12,541 bases of DNA, from contig CANCOG010000086.1 of NCBI GenBank assembly GCA_947379685.1, positions 1 through 12,541 of the forward strand, read 5' to 3'. Under the pieces are notes generated by a model, which did not search any database, was not told where the DNA came from, and was given only the letters and a program-made list of their open reading frames with translations. Both the position numbers and the translations under genes were made by a program. The DNA is from Flavipsychrobacter stenotrophus. Lineage in GTDB: Bacteria > Bacteroidota > Bacteroidia > Chitinophagales > Chitinophagaceae. This document shows positions 1 through 6,446 of the stretch, piece after piece (within the stretch, counting starts at the first letter, position 1; the number at the start of each line of letters is the position of its first letter).

Positions 1-566
1 CCCGCACCAGTTCTGTATTGGTAAGGCACTACAATATTCAAAAGCCATTAACGCCATACCACCAGCATAACGAACATAAGGTGCTTCCTCACCTTCTTGA
101 TCAGATGAAGGGTGGAAAAACGTTTGCATTGATCACAGATGCAGGTACTCCAGGTATATCTGATCCAGGCTTTTTATTGGTCAGGGAGTGTATAAAAGAG
201 GGAGTAGCGGTTGAATGTCTTCCTGGTGCAACAGCGTTTGTGCCGGCCCTTGTTCAGTCAGGTATTCCATCTAATCGGTTTGTTTTTGAGGGCTTTCTTC
301 CGCCCAAAAAAGGAAGGCAAACAGTATTGAAAAAGCTGGCCGAAGAAGAGCGGACTATAATTCTCTATGAATCACCACACCGGCTGGTTAAGACTCTTCA
401 CGAATTTGCCACTTATTTCGGGGCAGACAGGAAAGCCGCCGTTTGCCGTGAACTCACTAAAATGTTTGAAGAGACGAACAAGGCGACGTTAGCCGAACTT
501 GCTGCCCATTATGAGGCACACCCACCGAAGGGGGAGATCGTTATTGTTATTGAAGGGAAAGAGTGA
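1..566 (+). CDS. rsmI: 16S rRNA (cytidine-1402 2'-O)-methyltransferase RsmI, 5' end cut off by window
   Basis: Family role: SAM-dependent tetrapyrrole-methylase-fold enzyme that 2'-O-methylates C1402 in the decoding centre of 16S rRNA, in the cytoplasm. Seen: the frame is open from base 3 with no start, and its first residues (RTSSVL-RHYNI) match the family segment that normally follows an 'EDTR' motif. About 35-40 N-terminal residues, including the first glycine-rich strand, therefore lie outside the window. The visible part has ITDAGTPGISDPG, then LPGATAFVPALVQSGIPSNRF, EGFLPPKKGRQ, ILYESPHRL and the terminal CRELTKMFEE...KGEIVIVIEG block, all hallmarks of RsmI. A TTG near base 18 lies inside the conserved region and is not a real start. 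It ends at TGA 564-566 and converges on the ATP-grasp gene with a 30-bp gap. Identification is very secure. Confidence 0.96.
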   Translation, partial: RTSSVLVRHYNIQKPLTPYHQHNEHKVLPHLLDQMKGGKTFALITDAGTPGISDPGFLLVRECIKEGVAVECLPGATAFVPALVQSGIPSNRFVFEGFLPPKKGRQTVLKKLAEEERTIILYESPHRLVKTLHEFATYFGADRKAAVCRELTKMFEETNKATLAELAAHYEAHPPKGEIVIVIEGKE

Positions 567-596
567 CGGTTAGTTTCTGATCAATTAATTTCGGCC

Positions 597-1733
597 TCAG
601 CATTCTGGCTCAATATAGTGCGAGCAAAAGCTGCTTGTTACATTAGTTATCCGGCCGATTGACTCCCGGATACCTATACCTGCCGGTACTCCACCAATAA
701 CCCAACTTCCCAGAATTGGATGTTTTCCGTCAAACTCAGGGAGTTCAAAATATTCCTGATATACATAGCCTTCTTCGCCATACTCTCCATCGGTTTCTTC
801 AATTGTTGCTCCTCCAACCACAAGGCTCACATTCTCGCCCTCTCGGGAAAAGATTGGTTTTTTTGCATAGCTGGGAGGTAATGGGCCGGTATTACCAGTT
901 GTACATGACAATAGGTAGGGCGAATCGGGAAACAATTCATAAATATACTTGAGCATCATTTTGTTGGAAAGTACTGCTTTATATGGTGGCTCTATCCAAA
1001 AGCAAGTATCTCTGTTGGTGACCAGGTATGCCCCAAAGTCCTCATCAAACAACCATTCGTAAGGGTATATTTTGAAAATATTGCTGATTGGGTTTCCTTT
1101 CGCATCTAAAAATTTACCTCGATCGTCAAGGCCAATATCGTCGATGAAAATAAAATCAGTTTCGAGCCCAGCCTGTGCAGCTGCATCCTGCATATACTTT
1201 ACCGTCATAAAGTCTTCAGAATTATCGGGTGCCGTAAAATGGAGTTTGCCCGGGAGCAAATTCGGTCCACAGTTTTTTATATGAGCGACAAGTTGCTCGT
1301 GTATTTTATTAAATTGGTCGAGCGAAGGGTCATAATCCTGTAACCAAAACCACTGAATCACACTTGATTCGAGCAGGAGGGTAGGCGTATCGGCATTAAA
1401 CTCCAATAATTTAACCTGCCCATTGTTGAATCCCAGGTCAAAGCGTCCATAAAAGGACGGCTGTTGATTGTTCCACGACCATTCTATGAGCGGGCCATAT
1501 TCGTCAGGAATAAAAAACTCATCCCAGAGTTTGTGCTTAATAACGTGATCAGCGACGGCCATGCACATGGTATAGATCTCGGCAGTGGCCTTTTCTATTA
1601 TTTCAATCTCAGCCATGGTAAAACTGTATACCGCTGATTCGTTATAATAGTTATCGTCCTTATAGAATAAAAAACCCTGCTCCATCATTTTCTGTTCCCA
1701 ATTGGGCCGGGGGATGATAGGAATTCTCTTCAT
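597..1733 (-). CDS. Glutathionylspermidine synthase-like ATP-grasp ligase (YgiC/YjfC type)
   Basis: The 378-aa product matches the C-terminal synthetase domain of glutathionylspermidine synthetase and stand-alone E. coli YgiC/YjfC in length and motifs. Visible motifs are LLEFNADTPT (about 109-118, pre-ATP-grasp region), YEWLFDEDFG, EPPYKAVLSNKMMLKY, FSREGENV (about 295-302), TDGEYGEEGYVYQ, and the ending GSWVIGG...GIGIRES (RES about 356-358) typical of this ATP-grasp fold. The N-terminal CHAP amidase of bifunctional Gss is absent. Family knowledge: ATP-grasp enzymes join a carboxylate to an amine through an acyl phosphate; the substrate of YgiC-type proteins is not established, so glutathionylspermidine synthesis should not be assumed. 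It is the second gene of an operon: its ATG lies 5 bp after the stop of the secreted 125-aa protein. No signal peptide is seen, so it should be cytoplasmic. Confidence 0.9.
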   Translation of the reverse strand: MKRIPIIPRPNWEQKMMEQGFLFYKDDNYYNESAVYSFTMAEIEIIEKATAEIYTMCMAVADHVIKHKLWDEFFIPDEYGPLIEWSWNNQQPSFYGRFDLGFNNGQVKLLEFNADTPTLLLESSVIQWFWLQDYDPSLDQFNKIHEQLVAHIKNCGPNLLPGKLHFTAPDNSEDFMTVKYMQDAAAQAGLETDFIFIDDIGLDDRGKFLDAKGNPISNIFKIYPYEWLFDEDFGAYLVTNRDTCFWIEPPYKAVLSNKMMLKYIYELFPDSPYLLSCTTGNTGPLPPSYAKKPIFSREGENVSLVVGGATIEETDGEYGEEGYVYQEYFELPEFDGKHPILGSWVIGGVPAGIGIRESIGRITNVTSSFCSHYIEPEC

Positions 1734-1738
1734 ATTAC

Positions 1739-2116
1739 CTAAGAATGTGCTGAATGGGTTGTACTGCGCAATGTTCCTCCAAAACCCTGTGTGCGAGGCC
1801 CGAAATTTGTTGCTGCCTTGGGTGGCTCTGTATTACCGCCTTGCCCATTATTTCTTGGTCCAAATGTTTGCCCCCCGGGAGGTATAGGAGTTGCACGGTG
1901 ACGGCCGAATATCCTGAAAAATCTAAAAAAACCGTGGTGGCGAACAACAGCGATAGGCTGTTGCCAGGCGGTGGTAGTGTCAGATGTTCCCGAAAGTGAA
2001 TCATTCTTGCTCCTGCTTTCCTGTTGAGTTGAAGTTACCTCTTGTGCCTTTGTGGTTGCAGATGTGATCGCAGCCAAAAACACAGCAGTTAGCATAACTT
2101 TTTCCGATCTTTTCAT
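1739..2116 (-). CDS. Small secreted repeat protein, possible YgiB-like partner of the ATP-grasp ligase
   Basis: The 125-aa protein has an N-terminal signal peptide (basic MKRSEK, hydrophobic 8-20, likely cleavage after TTKAQ at about 25). A Ser/Thr-rich linker follows, then a basic aromatic stretch (HHGFFRFFRIFGRHR, about 60-74). The C-terminal part carries two copies of an 11-residue unit, TFGPRNNGQGG (84-94) and NFGPRTQGFGG (104-114), and ends in the Ser/Thr/His-rich tail TLRSTTHSAHS. I do not recognise a domain with confidence. E. coli ygiC is preceded by ygiB (DUF1190/UPF0441), whose C-terminus also has a GGFG motif followed by a Ser/Thr-rich tail, so this may be a divergent positional equivalent; that is inference. 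The ATG at 2116 directly begins a proper signal peptide, and the ligase gene starts 5 bp downstream, so the two are almost certainly co-transcribed. An overlapping 89-aa frame on the same strand is not coding. Confidence 0.8.
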   Translation of the reverse strand: MKRSEKVMLTAVFLAAITSATTKAQEVTSTQQESRSKNDSLSGTSDTTTAWQQPIAVVRHHGFFRFFRIFGRHRATPIPPGGQTFGPRNNGQGGNTEPPKAATNFGPRTQGFGGTLRSTTHSAHS

Positions 2117-2459
2117 GATTACTAATGTAAACGATAGCTATCAAATATCGTGCAAAAAATACCAAAACCAGAAAGAATTTTCGCTACTTGTTTCCGGAAG
2201 CTTTAATCCATAAGCATTTGTTAAACCGCCCTTAATTTATCTTACGTGGCAAACGTATAGCTCTGAATTCACGTCTACTTATTTGAGATTGAGCGTGAAC
2301 TGTAATTTTTTCTGGTTTAAAGGTAACGAGAAGAGTGGTTTAACTTCGATTTCGAGATGTTATTGTGCTTTTAATTGTTAAAGTGAACCAGCAATATTTT
2401 TTCCCTTGCCTGCGTTTGTTCTTTGTGTGGGAAATAATTCTTTATTTAGCGCAACTATT
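2117..2459. other. Divergent intergenic region, 343 bp
   Basis: This spacer separates the minus-strand small-protein/ATP-grasp operon from plus-strand gmhA and must hold promoters for both. No ORF looking like a gene was found. For the minus operon the nearest -7-like element is GATATTTG (one mismatch to TAnnTTTG), about 24 bases before the start and abutting the perfect 10-bp palindrome GATAGCTATC at 2133-2142. For gmhA a weak -33/-7 pair is listed separately. No hairpin, RNA gene or riboswitch could be recognised by eye. Confidence 0.6.
2282..2310 (+). promoter_or_regulatory. Weak candidate promoter for gmhA-gmhB
   Basis: TTTG at 2282-2285, then 17 bases, then TAATTTTT at 2303-2310 (seven of eight positions of the Bacteroidota -7 consensus TAnnTTTG). 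If used, the 5' untranslated region would be about 140 bases. The AT-rich setting makes chance matches likely. Confidence 0.3.
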
Positions 2460-3041
2460 ATGATACAACAGATAAAAGATATCGTCAACGCTTCAATAGA
2501 AGTGAAACAAAAAATAGTTTCGGACCCAGTTTTGTTGAATAAACTTGAGGAAGTTATTCCAATTCTGGTTGGTGCCTTTTCTAATGGGAAGAAAGTACTT
2601 TTCTGCGGAAATGGTGGCAGCGCTGCCGATGCGCAGCATTTGGCTGCTGAGTTCAGCGGCAGGTTTTATGTAGACCGTGAGCCTTTGCATTCCGAGGCAT
2701 TACACACCAATTCATCTTACATGACGGCTGTAGCAAACGATTATAGCTATGATGTCGTGTATAGTAGAATGGTGAAGGCAATGGGGAGACCTGGAGACGT
2801 ACTGATAGCTTTAAGCACTTCTGGTAATTCTGTTAATATTATCAAGGCAGTAGAGCAAGCTAAAGAAATTGGCATGATTACTGTTTGTTTAACTGGTGAG
2901 AGTGGAGGTAAACTGAAAAACGCCTGCGATTTTCTTTTAAATGTACCGAGCAGCGATACCCCAAGAATACAGGAATCGCACATTATGATTGGTCATATTA
3001 TTTGTGAGTTTGTGGAGCGACAGTTATTTGATAACAAGTAG
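2460..3041 (+). CDS. gmhA: Sedoheptulose-7-phosphate isomerase (phosphoheptose isomerase) GmhA
   Basis: Converts D-sedoheptulose 7-phosphate to D-glycero-D-manno-heptose 7-phosphate, the first step of ADP- or GDP-heptose synthesis for LPS core, S-layer or other surface glycans; cytoplasmic homotetramer by family. The 193-aa product (E. coli GmhA is 192) is a single SIS domain: FCGNGGSAADAQH (48-60) and LSTSGNS (118-124) form the sugar-phosphate loops. Glu64 in AAEFSGRF and His179 in QESHIMIGHIICEF align by eye with the catalytic Glu65 and His180 of E. coli. I chose ATG 2460 because an in-frame TTG at 2406 adds 18 residues with no family counterpart. No Shine-Dalgarno is visible. gmhB starts 13 bp downstream, supporting an operon and the specific GmhA assignment over a generic SIS protein. 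Confidence 0.92.
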   Translation: MIQQIKDIVNASIEVKQKIVSDPVLLNKLEEVIPILVGAFSNGKKVLFCGNGGSAADAQHLAAEFSGRFYVDREPLHSEALHTNSSYMTAVANDYSYDVVYSRMVKAMGRPGDVLIALSTSGNSVNIIKAVEQAKEIGMITVCLTGESGGKLKNACDFLLNVPSSDTPRIQESHIMIGHIICEFVERQLFDNK

Positions 3042-3054
3042 AAATTTGAAGAAT

Positions 3055-3633
3055 ATGACTTTTCTGAATAAAAAACCCGAAATCGATAATACCTGGACCT
3101 TATTCCTGGACAGAGATGGAGTGATAAATGTGGAGACAGTTGGCTCTTATATAACAAATTGGGGGGAGTTTCAATTCCATGATGGTGTTTTGGAAGCGTT
3201 GCGGGGCCTGGGGCAGTTGTTTGGCAATGTAGTCGTGGTAACAAATCAAAGAGGAGTAGGTAAGGGTATCATGAGCACCGAATCTTTGCGTGAAATAAAT
3301 AGCAATATGTGCAGTGCTGTTGCTGAATTTGGTGGACGCATTGACAAAGTATACTCTTGCACCGCCGTTGCTGATTCCGATCATAACCGCAAGCCCAACG
3401 TTGGTATGGGGCACCAGGCGCAGCAAGATTACCCTGAAATTGATTTCAAACGCAGTGTAATGGTGGGTAACAGCCTGAGTGATATGGAGTTCGGTAAGCG
3501 ACTTTCTATGCATACAGTATTTCTAACCAGCAAGCACGAACCTTTTACCTTGCCACATGATGTCATAGATGAACAATTTGCTTCGCTAAATGACTGGGTC
3601 AATACCCTAACTGCTGCAATGATGGTGGGGTAG
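3055..3633 (+). CDS. gmhB: HAD-IIIA phosphatase, GmhB-like (heptose-1,7-bisphosphate 7-phosphatase)
   Basis: The 192-aa HAD phosphatase probably removes the 7-phosphate of D-glycero-manno-heptose 1,7-bisphosphate, the step after the kinase in nucleotide-heptose synthesis. Motif I is LFLDRDGVIN (nucleophile Asp19, acid/base Asp21), motif II VVTNQRGVGKG (about 62-71), motif III NRKPNVGM (about 111-118) and motif IV VMVGNSLSDMEFG (about 135-147). Oddities: canonical GmhB carries a Cys/His zinc loop before the RKP motif, but here only Cys102 and His110 remain, and motif IV reads GN where most HAD enzymes have GD. ATG 3055 is preferred over an upstream in-frame start at 2989 that would overlap gmhA and precedes the fold. 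It follows gmhA by 13 bp; no heptose kinase or nucleotidyltransferase gene lies in the window. HisB-N-type histidinol phosphatase is a less likely alternative. Confidence 0.82.
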   Translation: MTFLNKKPEIDNTWTLFLDRDGVINVETVGSYITNWGEFQFHDGVLEALRGLGQLFGNVVVVTNQRGVGKGIMSTESLREINSNMCSAVAEFGGRIDKVYSCTAVADSDHNRKPNVGMGHQAQQDYPEIDFKRSVMVGNSLSDMEFGKRLSMHTVFLTSKHEPFTLPHDVIDEQFASLNDWVNTLTAAMMVG

Positions 3634-3743
3634 AGAGAGTTTGAAATTTTCTGCCTTGCGATTGCAAATATGGAGATATCTGAATTGGATTTTCCAACAG
3701 TGGGATTTGTGAATTTCCGTACCCTATAAACCATCTTTTACTG

Positions 3744-3751
3744 TATATTTG
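3744..3751 (+). promoter_or_regulatory. Candidate -7 promoter element for the DUF6600 gene
   Basis: TATATTTG matches the Bacteroidota -7 consensus TAnnTTTG exactly and lies 76 bases before the ATG at 3828, implying a leader of roughly 65-70 bases. No TTTG -33 element is seen at the usual spacing. The preceding gmhB ends at 3633 without an obvious terminator, so read-through is possible. Confidence 0.45.
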
Positions 3752-3827
3752 ACCAATAATTACAGGCTTGGGCGTCTCCTGCGTTCCAGCATGGTTTAAC
3801 CAGTACCACAAGCGAAAAGATTAGTCT

Positions 3828-5147
3828 ATGAGAATTTCCTCCAAACAAGCATTAAGCGCAACTGCTTTAAGCCTGTTTTTTGCTATCAGCGCCCCTGTTC
3901 AACAAGCTACTGCACAGGTCGATAATTCAGGTACAAGCAACCTGAATTACAACGGCCAGTATAAGAATGGAATCTATACCGATGCTTCATATGACAATAT
4001 GAACATTACCTATGCTGATTTTTATGATAACCTGGCCAATTACGGGCAGTGGATCGATGATCAGCATTATGGATATGTCTGGAGTCCTGATGTTCCGTCA
4101 ACCTTCAGACCCTATTATACCAACGGGTATTGGGCTATGACAAACTACGGTAATACCTGGGTTTCAGAATATCAGTGGGGTTGGGCTTGCTTTCATTATG
4201 GCCGCTGGACGTTCGATGCCTATTATGGCTGGCTTTGGATACCAGGAACCACCTGGGGACCAGCTTGGGTTAGCTGGCGTAGTGGACCCGGGTATTTTGG
4301 CTGGGCGCCCCTTGCTCCGGATTATGAATATTCAGAATCGGAATTAAAGCAATACAACTGCCCAAAGGATTGGTGGATATTCATTCCTCCGCAATATGTC
4401 CACGATGCCAATTACTATAATTTTTACTCAGGCCCATTAGGCAACAGCAATATAATTAAGGCAACTAAGTTCAATAATAATGTATACGTCAATAATGGTG
4501 TAACTTATTTTCCTGGTCCTACCTCTGTGCAAATTGAAAAGATCACTGGAAAGCCCGTGAAAATAATGAAGTTGCATAATGCGGGTGGTCCTCGCGCTCC
4601 TTTTGTTCATAACGATTTGATCAAAATGTTCAGGCCAAACGAGGTGAAGGCTACTGGTCCTAATAGCGAACCCTTAGTACCGCCAAACCCAATTACTACC
4701 GGCAGGGCAATTTCAAAACCGGAAGCTGTTAATGTAAATGCCGGGATGGCCCCTGCGTTCAAAGCAGATCTTCCCGGATATATCAATAATTCCACAAGGC
4801 AGCTGGTCCCAACTAAAAACTATACTAATAACCTGAACGCAGGAGGAACCGGAAATGAAGTACACAGAGCTGATAAGACTGAGTACAAGACGGATATTAT
4901 GACCCCGGAACCACAACGCAAGCCAGGGCCTTCTTCCATTCCCGCGCCTAAAAAGGTTAATACTCCTGCTCAGGGCACCCAACGGCCGGAGCCTGTGACC
5001 TTGCCACAGCGCGAAGACCCAAATAAATTGCCGCCAGCTACTCAGCACAATGATCCGACGCCAACTTTGCCGGCACCTAGTCCTGATAAGCCAAAGCCAA
5101 CACCAATGCAACACCCTGAGCCGATTCCACCTTCAAACAAGCATTAA
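3828..5147 (+). CDS. Secreted DUF6600 (YxWxP-type) protein with Pro-rich tail
   Basis: The 439-aa protein has an N-terminal Sec signal peptide (hydrophobic 9-22, likely cleavage after QQATAQ at about 30). Residues about 65-165 form an aromatic-rich DUF6600 core: FYDNLANYGQWIDDQHYGYVW, FRPYYTNGYW, TWVSEYQWGWACFHYGRW, YGWLWIPGTTWGPAWVSWR and GYFGWAPLAP. This Tyr/Trp/Gly-rich pattern is characteristic of a family of exported proteins of unknown function. After about 300 the sequence becomes low-complexity and rich in Pro, Asn, Lys and Gln (LPQREDPNKLPPATQ, PTPTLPAPSPDKPKPTPM), probably a disordered periplasmic or wall-facing tail. There is no lipobox, transmembrane segment or T9SS sorting domain. 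The start at 3828 is fixed by the signal peptide; no Shine-Dalgarno is present. It is transcribed alone or at the end of the gmh unit and closed by the strong hairpin at 5172-5206. Molecular function unknown. Confidence 0.88.
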   Translation: MRISSKQALSATALSLFFAISAPVQQATAQVDNSGTSNLNYNGQYKNGIYTDASYDNMNITYADFYDNLANYGQWIDDQHYGYVWSPDVPSTFRPYYTNGYWAMTNYGNTWVSEYQWGWACFHYGRWTFDAYYGWLWIPGTTWGPAWVSWRSGPGYFGWAPLAPDYEYSESELKQYNCPKDWWIFIPPQYVHDANYYNFYSGPLGNSNIIKATKFNNNVYVNNGVTYFPGPTSVQIEKITGKPVKIMKLHNAGGPRAPFVHNDLIKMFRPNEVKATGPNSEPLVPPNPITTGRAISKPEAVNVNAGMAPAFKADLPGYINNSTRQLVPTKNYTNNLNAGGTGNEVHRADKTEYKTDIMTPEPQRKPGPSSIPAPKKVNTPAQGTQRPEPVTLPQREDPNKLPPATQHNDPTPTLPAPSPDKPKPTPMQHPEPIPPSNKH

Positions 5148-5171
5148 TGTACTTGTATAGATACTTATAGT

Positions 5172-5206
5172 AAAACGCCTGCAATTCAAAAGATTGCAGG
5201 CGTTTT
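5172..5206. terminator. Bidirectional intrinsic terminator
   Basis: A perfect 14-bp inverted repeat (AAAACGCCTGCAAT at 5172-5185, ATTGCAGGCGTTTT at 5193-5206) with a 7-base loop. The arms end in A4 and T4, so the RNA has a U-run in either direction. It lies between the convergent DUF6600 gene and beta-barrel gene and can terminate both. Confidence 0.92.
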
Positions 5207-5226
5207 ATAAATGTGGAACTTAGGAA

Positions 5227-5916
5227 CTATTTCTTTTGCTCATCAACCTTTTTCTGTTCAGGGCGAATAAAGGAGTAGACAATACCGGCGTTGACCTGAC
5301 GGGAATTTGTACCATCGGTGTTAATACCGACGTAGTCCTTATCGTGCGAAAGCAAATCCTTAAAATGTCTGTCTAGCATAACACCTGCAAACATGCTGAG
5401 TTCCTTATTTAGGTGATACTCTACATTCAGGCGAACTGTGCCCATAATCGAAATACGACTTTCATGGGCTTCAAACTCGGACCCGGTCACAGTACGTGAT
5501 ATTGTATCCGATTTGTAGGTCATCAGGGTATTATAGCAAAAATTAATGCCAAATCCGGGTACTATTGACAACCGCTTCATTACAGGAATCTCAAAACTCA
5601 CCGAAAGAGGGATAGAAAGATGCCAGGTAGTAAGACTTAATGTACTCACTGCTCCCCAATAATTACCTACTTGTGAGGTATAGCCAGTCCCGAAATAACG
5701 CAATCCTGCCTCAAAACGCCAGTCATCTTTTTTAACACCCAGGCCAACCATATAATTATTGTTGGCAATTTTCGATTCCTTGTTATAGCTTAATGGGGCC
5801 CGGTAAGTAATGCCAGCACCAAACTGAGGTTGTAAATAGGGTATTAATTGTGCATCGGTTGAAGCGGCGGCAAAAAGAAACAGAAAAATGGATATAATCT
5901 TCAATCTTGAAATCAT
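5227..5916 (-). CDS. Outer-membrane beta-barrel protein (PorT/OMP_b-brl-like)
   Basis: The 229-aa protein has a Sec signal peptide (MISRLKIISIFLFLFAAASTDAQ, cleavage about 23). The rest is a run of alternating-hydrophobicity strands with aromatic ends and polar loops: FGAGITYRAPL, YMVGLGVKKDDWRFEAGLRYFG, TWHLSIPLSVSFEIP, LSIVPGFGINFCYN, IMGTVRLNVEYHLN, LSMFAGVMLDRHF and the last strand QVNAGIVYSFIRP. This is the layout of the small 8-strand barrels common in Bacteroidota. The extreme C-terminus is a short charged tail (EQKKVDEQKK), not the usual aromatic last residue, and would lie outside the barrel. No ligand or transport specificity can be read. It is a single-gene unit bounded by hairpins at 5172-5206 and 5977-6000. 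ATG 5916 directly precedes the signal peptide. Confidence 0.85.
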   Translation of the reverse strand: MISRLKIISIFLFLFAAASTDAQLIPYLQPQFGAGITYRAPLSYNKESKIANNNYMVGLGVKKDDWRFEAGLRYFGTGYTSQVGNYWGAVSTLSLTTWHLSIPLSVSFEIPVMKRLSIVPGFGINFCYNTLMTYKSDTISRTVTGSEFEAHESRISIMGTVRLNVEYHLNKELSMFAGVMLDRHFKDLLSHDKDYVGINTDGTNSRQVNAGIVYSFIRPEQKKVDEQKK

Positions 5917-5976
5917 GCTGCAAAATAAGCTTTTGAATGAAATTCAATCGATTCTGTGGGGATGTTTTTAAAAGAG

Positions 5977-6000
5977 CACTGCCGGCAAATGCCGGCAGTG
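5977..6000 (-). terminator. Terminator of the 41-aa membrane protein gene
   Basis: A perfect 11-bp inverted repeat (CACTGCCGGCA at 5977-5987, TGCCGGCAGTG at 5990-6000), GC-rich. On the minus strand it is followed by CTCTTTTAAAAAC, giving a short U-run. It sits 7 bp after the stop codon of the small gene at 6008-6133, supporting that gene as a real transcription unit separate from the beta-barrel gene. Confidence 0.8.
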
Positions 6001-6007
6001 GGTGGTT

Positions 6008-6133
6008 TTACAATTCGGTTTCAACGGTTTCCAGTTGTTCCACGGCATTGAATTTTTCCGGGTAAAACAGGTTTTCCAGACCCCTGATCAATAATGAGAG
6101 CAGGATAAAAAATAAGATGGCAAAACTCAGCAT
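6008..6133 (-). CDS. 41-aa single-pass membrane protein with strong Shine-Dalgarno
   Basis: Starting at ATG 6133, the 41-residue peptide begins with one strongly hydrophobic helix (MLSFAILFFILLSLLI), then an Arg, a short amphipathic stretch (GLENLFYPEKFN), and an acidic tail (AVEQLETVETEL). The Arg just after the helix suggests a cytoplasmic C-terminus, though this is weak. The frame continues upstream to 6229, but the start at 6133 is set by a nine-base Shine-Dalgarno match (6141-6149) at 7-base spacing, and a terminator follows 7 bp after the stop. I do not recognise a family. The PEKF ending of the helix region is faintly like KdpF, but no kdp genes are nearby. This is the only gene here with a clear Shine-Dalgarno, which is rare in this phylum. 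Confidence that it is translated is fairly high; function unknown. Confidence 0.75.
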   Translation of the reverse strand: MLSFAILFFILLSLLIRGLENLFYPEKFNAVEQLETVETEL

Positions 6134-6140
6134 ATCGCTT

Positions 6141-6149
6141 CCTCCTTTC
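6141..6149 (-). promoter_or_regulatory. Near-complete Shine-Dalgarno of the 41-aa gene
   Basis: On the minus strand GAAAGGAGG is complementary to nine consecutive bases of the usual bacterial 16S 3' end (CCUCCUUUC) and ends 7 bases before ATG 6133. Other starts in the window (gmhA, gmhB, DUF6600, both orphan small genes) lack such a motif. Confidence 0.8.
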
Positions 6150-6394
6150 CGGGCTTTTAATATAGGTTCCCTTATAATAGACGACGAAAAAACATGCCAG
6201 ATTAGTAAAATAATGTTAAAGAAATGCAAAAATGAGGTTGCAATTGGTTGGCAATGAATAAAGTAGAAATTCCAAACTGCGTTTTTAAAAGTTGAATTCA
6301 GTCAATACAGCCACCTTTTTAGTCCGTTGATAAAAAAAGACCGAATATAGATAGCTGACCAACAAGCTATTCATGCACATAACGTAAAGCCGAA

Positions 6395-6415
6395 AAGCAC
6401 TCGAAAAAAGTGCTT
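6395..6415 (-). terminator. Possible terminator of the 50-aa lipoprotein gene
   Basis: A 7-bp inverted repeat, AAGCACT (6395-6401) and AGTGCTT (6409-6415), with a 7-base loop, lying 32 bases beyond the lipoprotein stop codon on the minus strand and running into TTTTC. The stem is short, so the call rests mainly on position. Confidence 0.4.
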
Positions 6416-6446
6416 CATAGAATTGATAAACTAAATAAAGATGAAA

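Larger units (their letters stand above)
6134..6446. other. Upstream region of the 41-aa gene, 313 bp
   Basis: AT-rich spacer between the two tiny minus-strand genes. It contains the Shine-Dalgarno site and a weak hairpin (6395-6415), both listed separately. No exact TAnnTTTG element on the minus strand and no further coding frame were found. A short imperfect dyad (ATAGCT 6351-6356 and AGCTAT 6365-6370) is near chance level. Confidence 0.5.

Noticed and set aside
2133..2142. Perfect palindrome GATAGCTATC near the small-protein promoter as an operator
   Set aside because: A 10-bp palindrome is expected roughly a dozen times in a window this size, and no second copy or regulator is linked.
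3100..3513. 137-aa minus-strand frame antisense to gmhB
   Set aside because: It lies entirely within a well-supported gene, has no domain and odd composition, and is a shadow of the gmhB codons.
4713..5114. 133-aa Arg/Trp-rich minus-strand frame
   Set aside because: Antisense to the Pro-rich tail of the DUF6600 protein; the complement of Pro codons gives Trp, Arg and Gly.
6008..6133. Identity of the 41-aa peptide as KdpF
   Set aside because: Only a faint PEKF resemblance; no kdpA, kdpB or kdpC follows, and the tail is longer and acidic.
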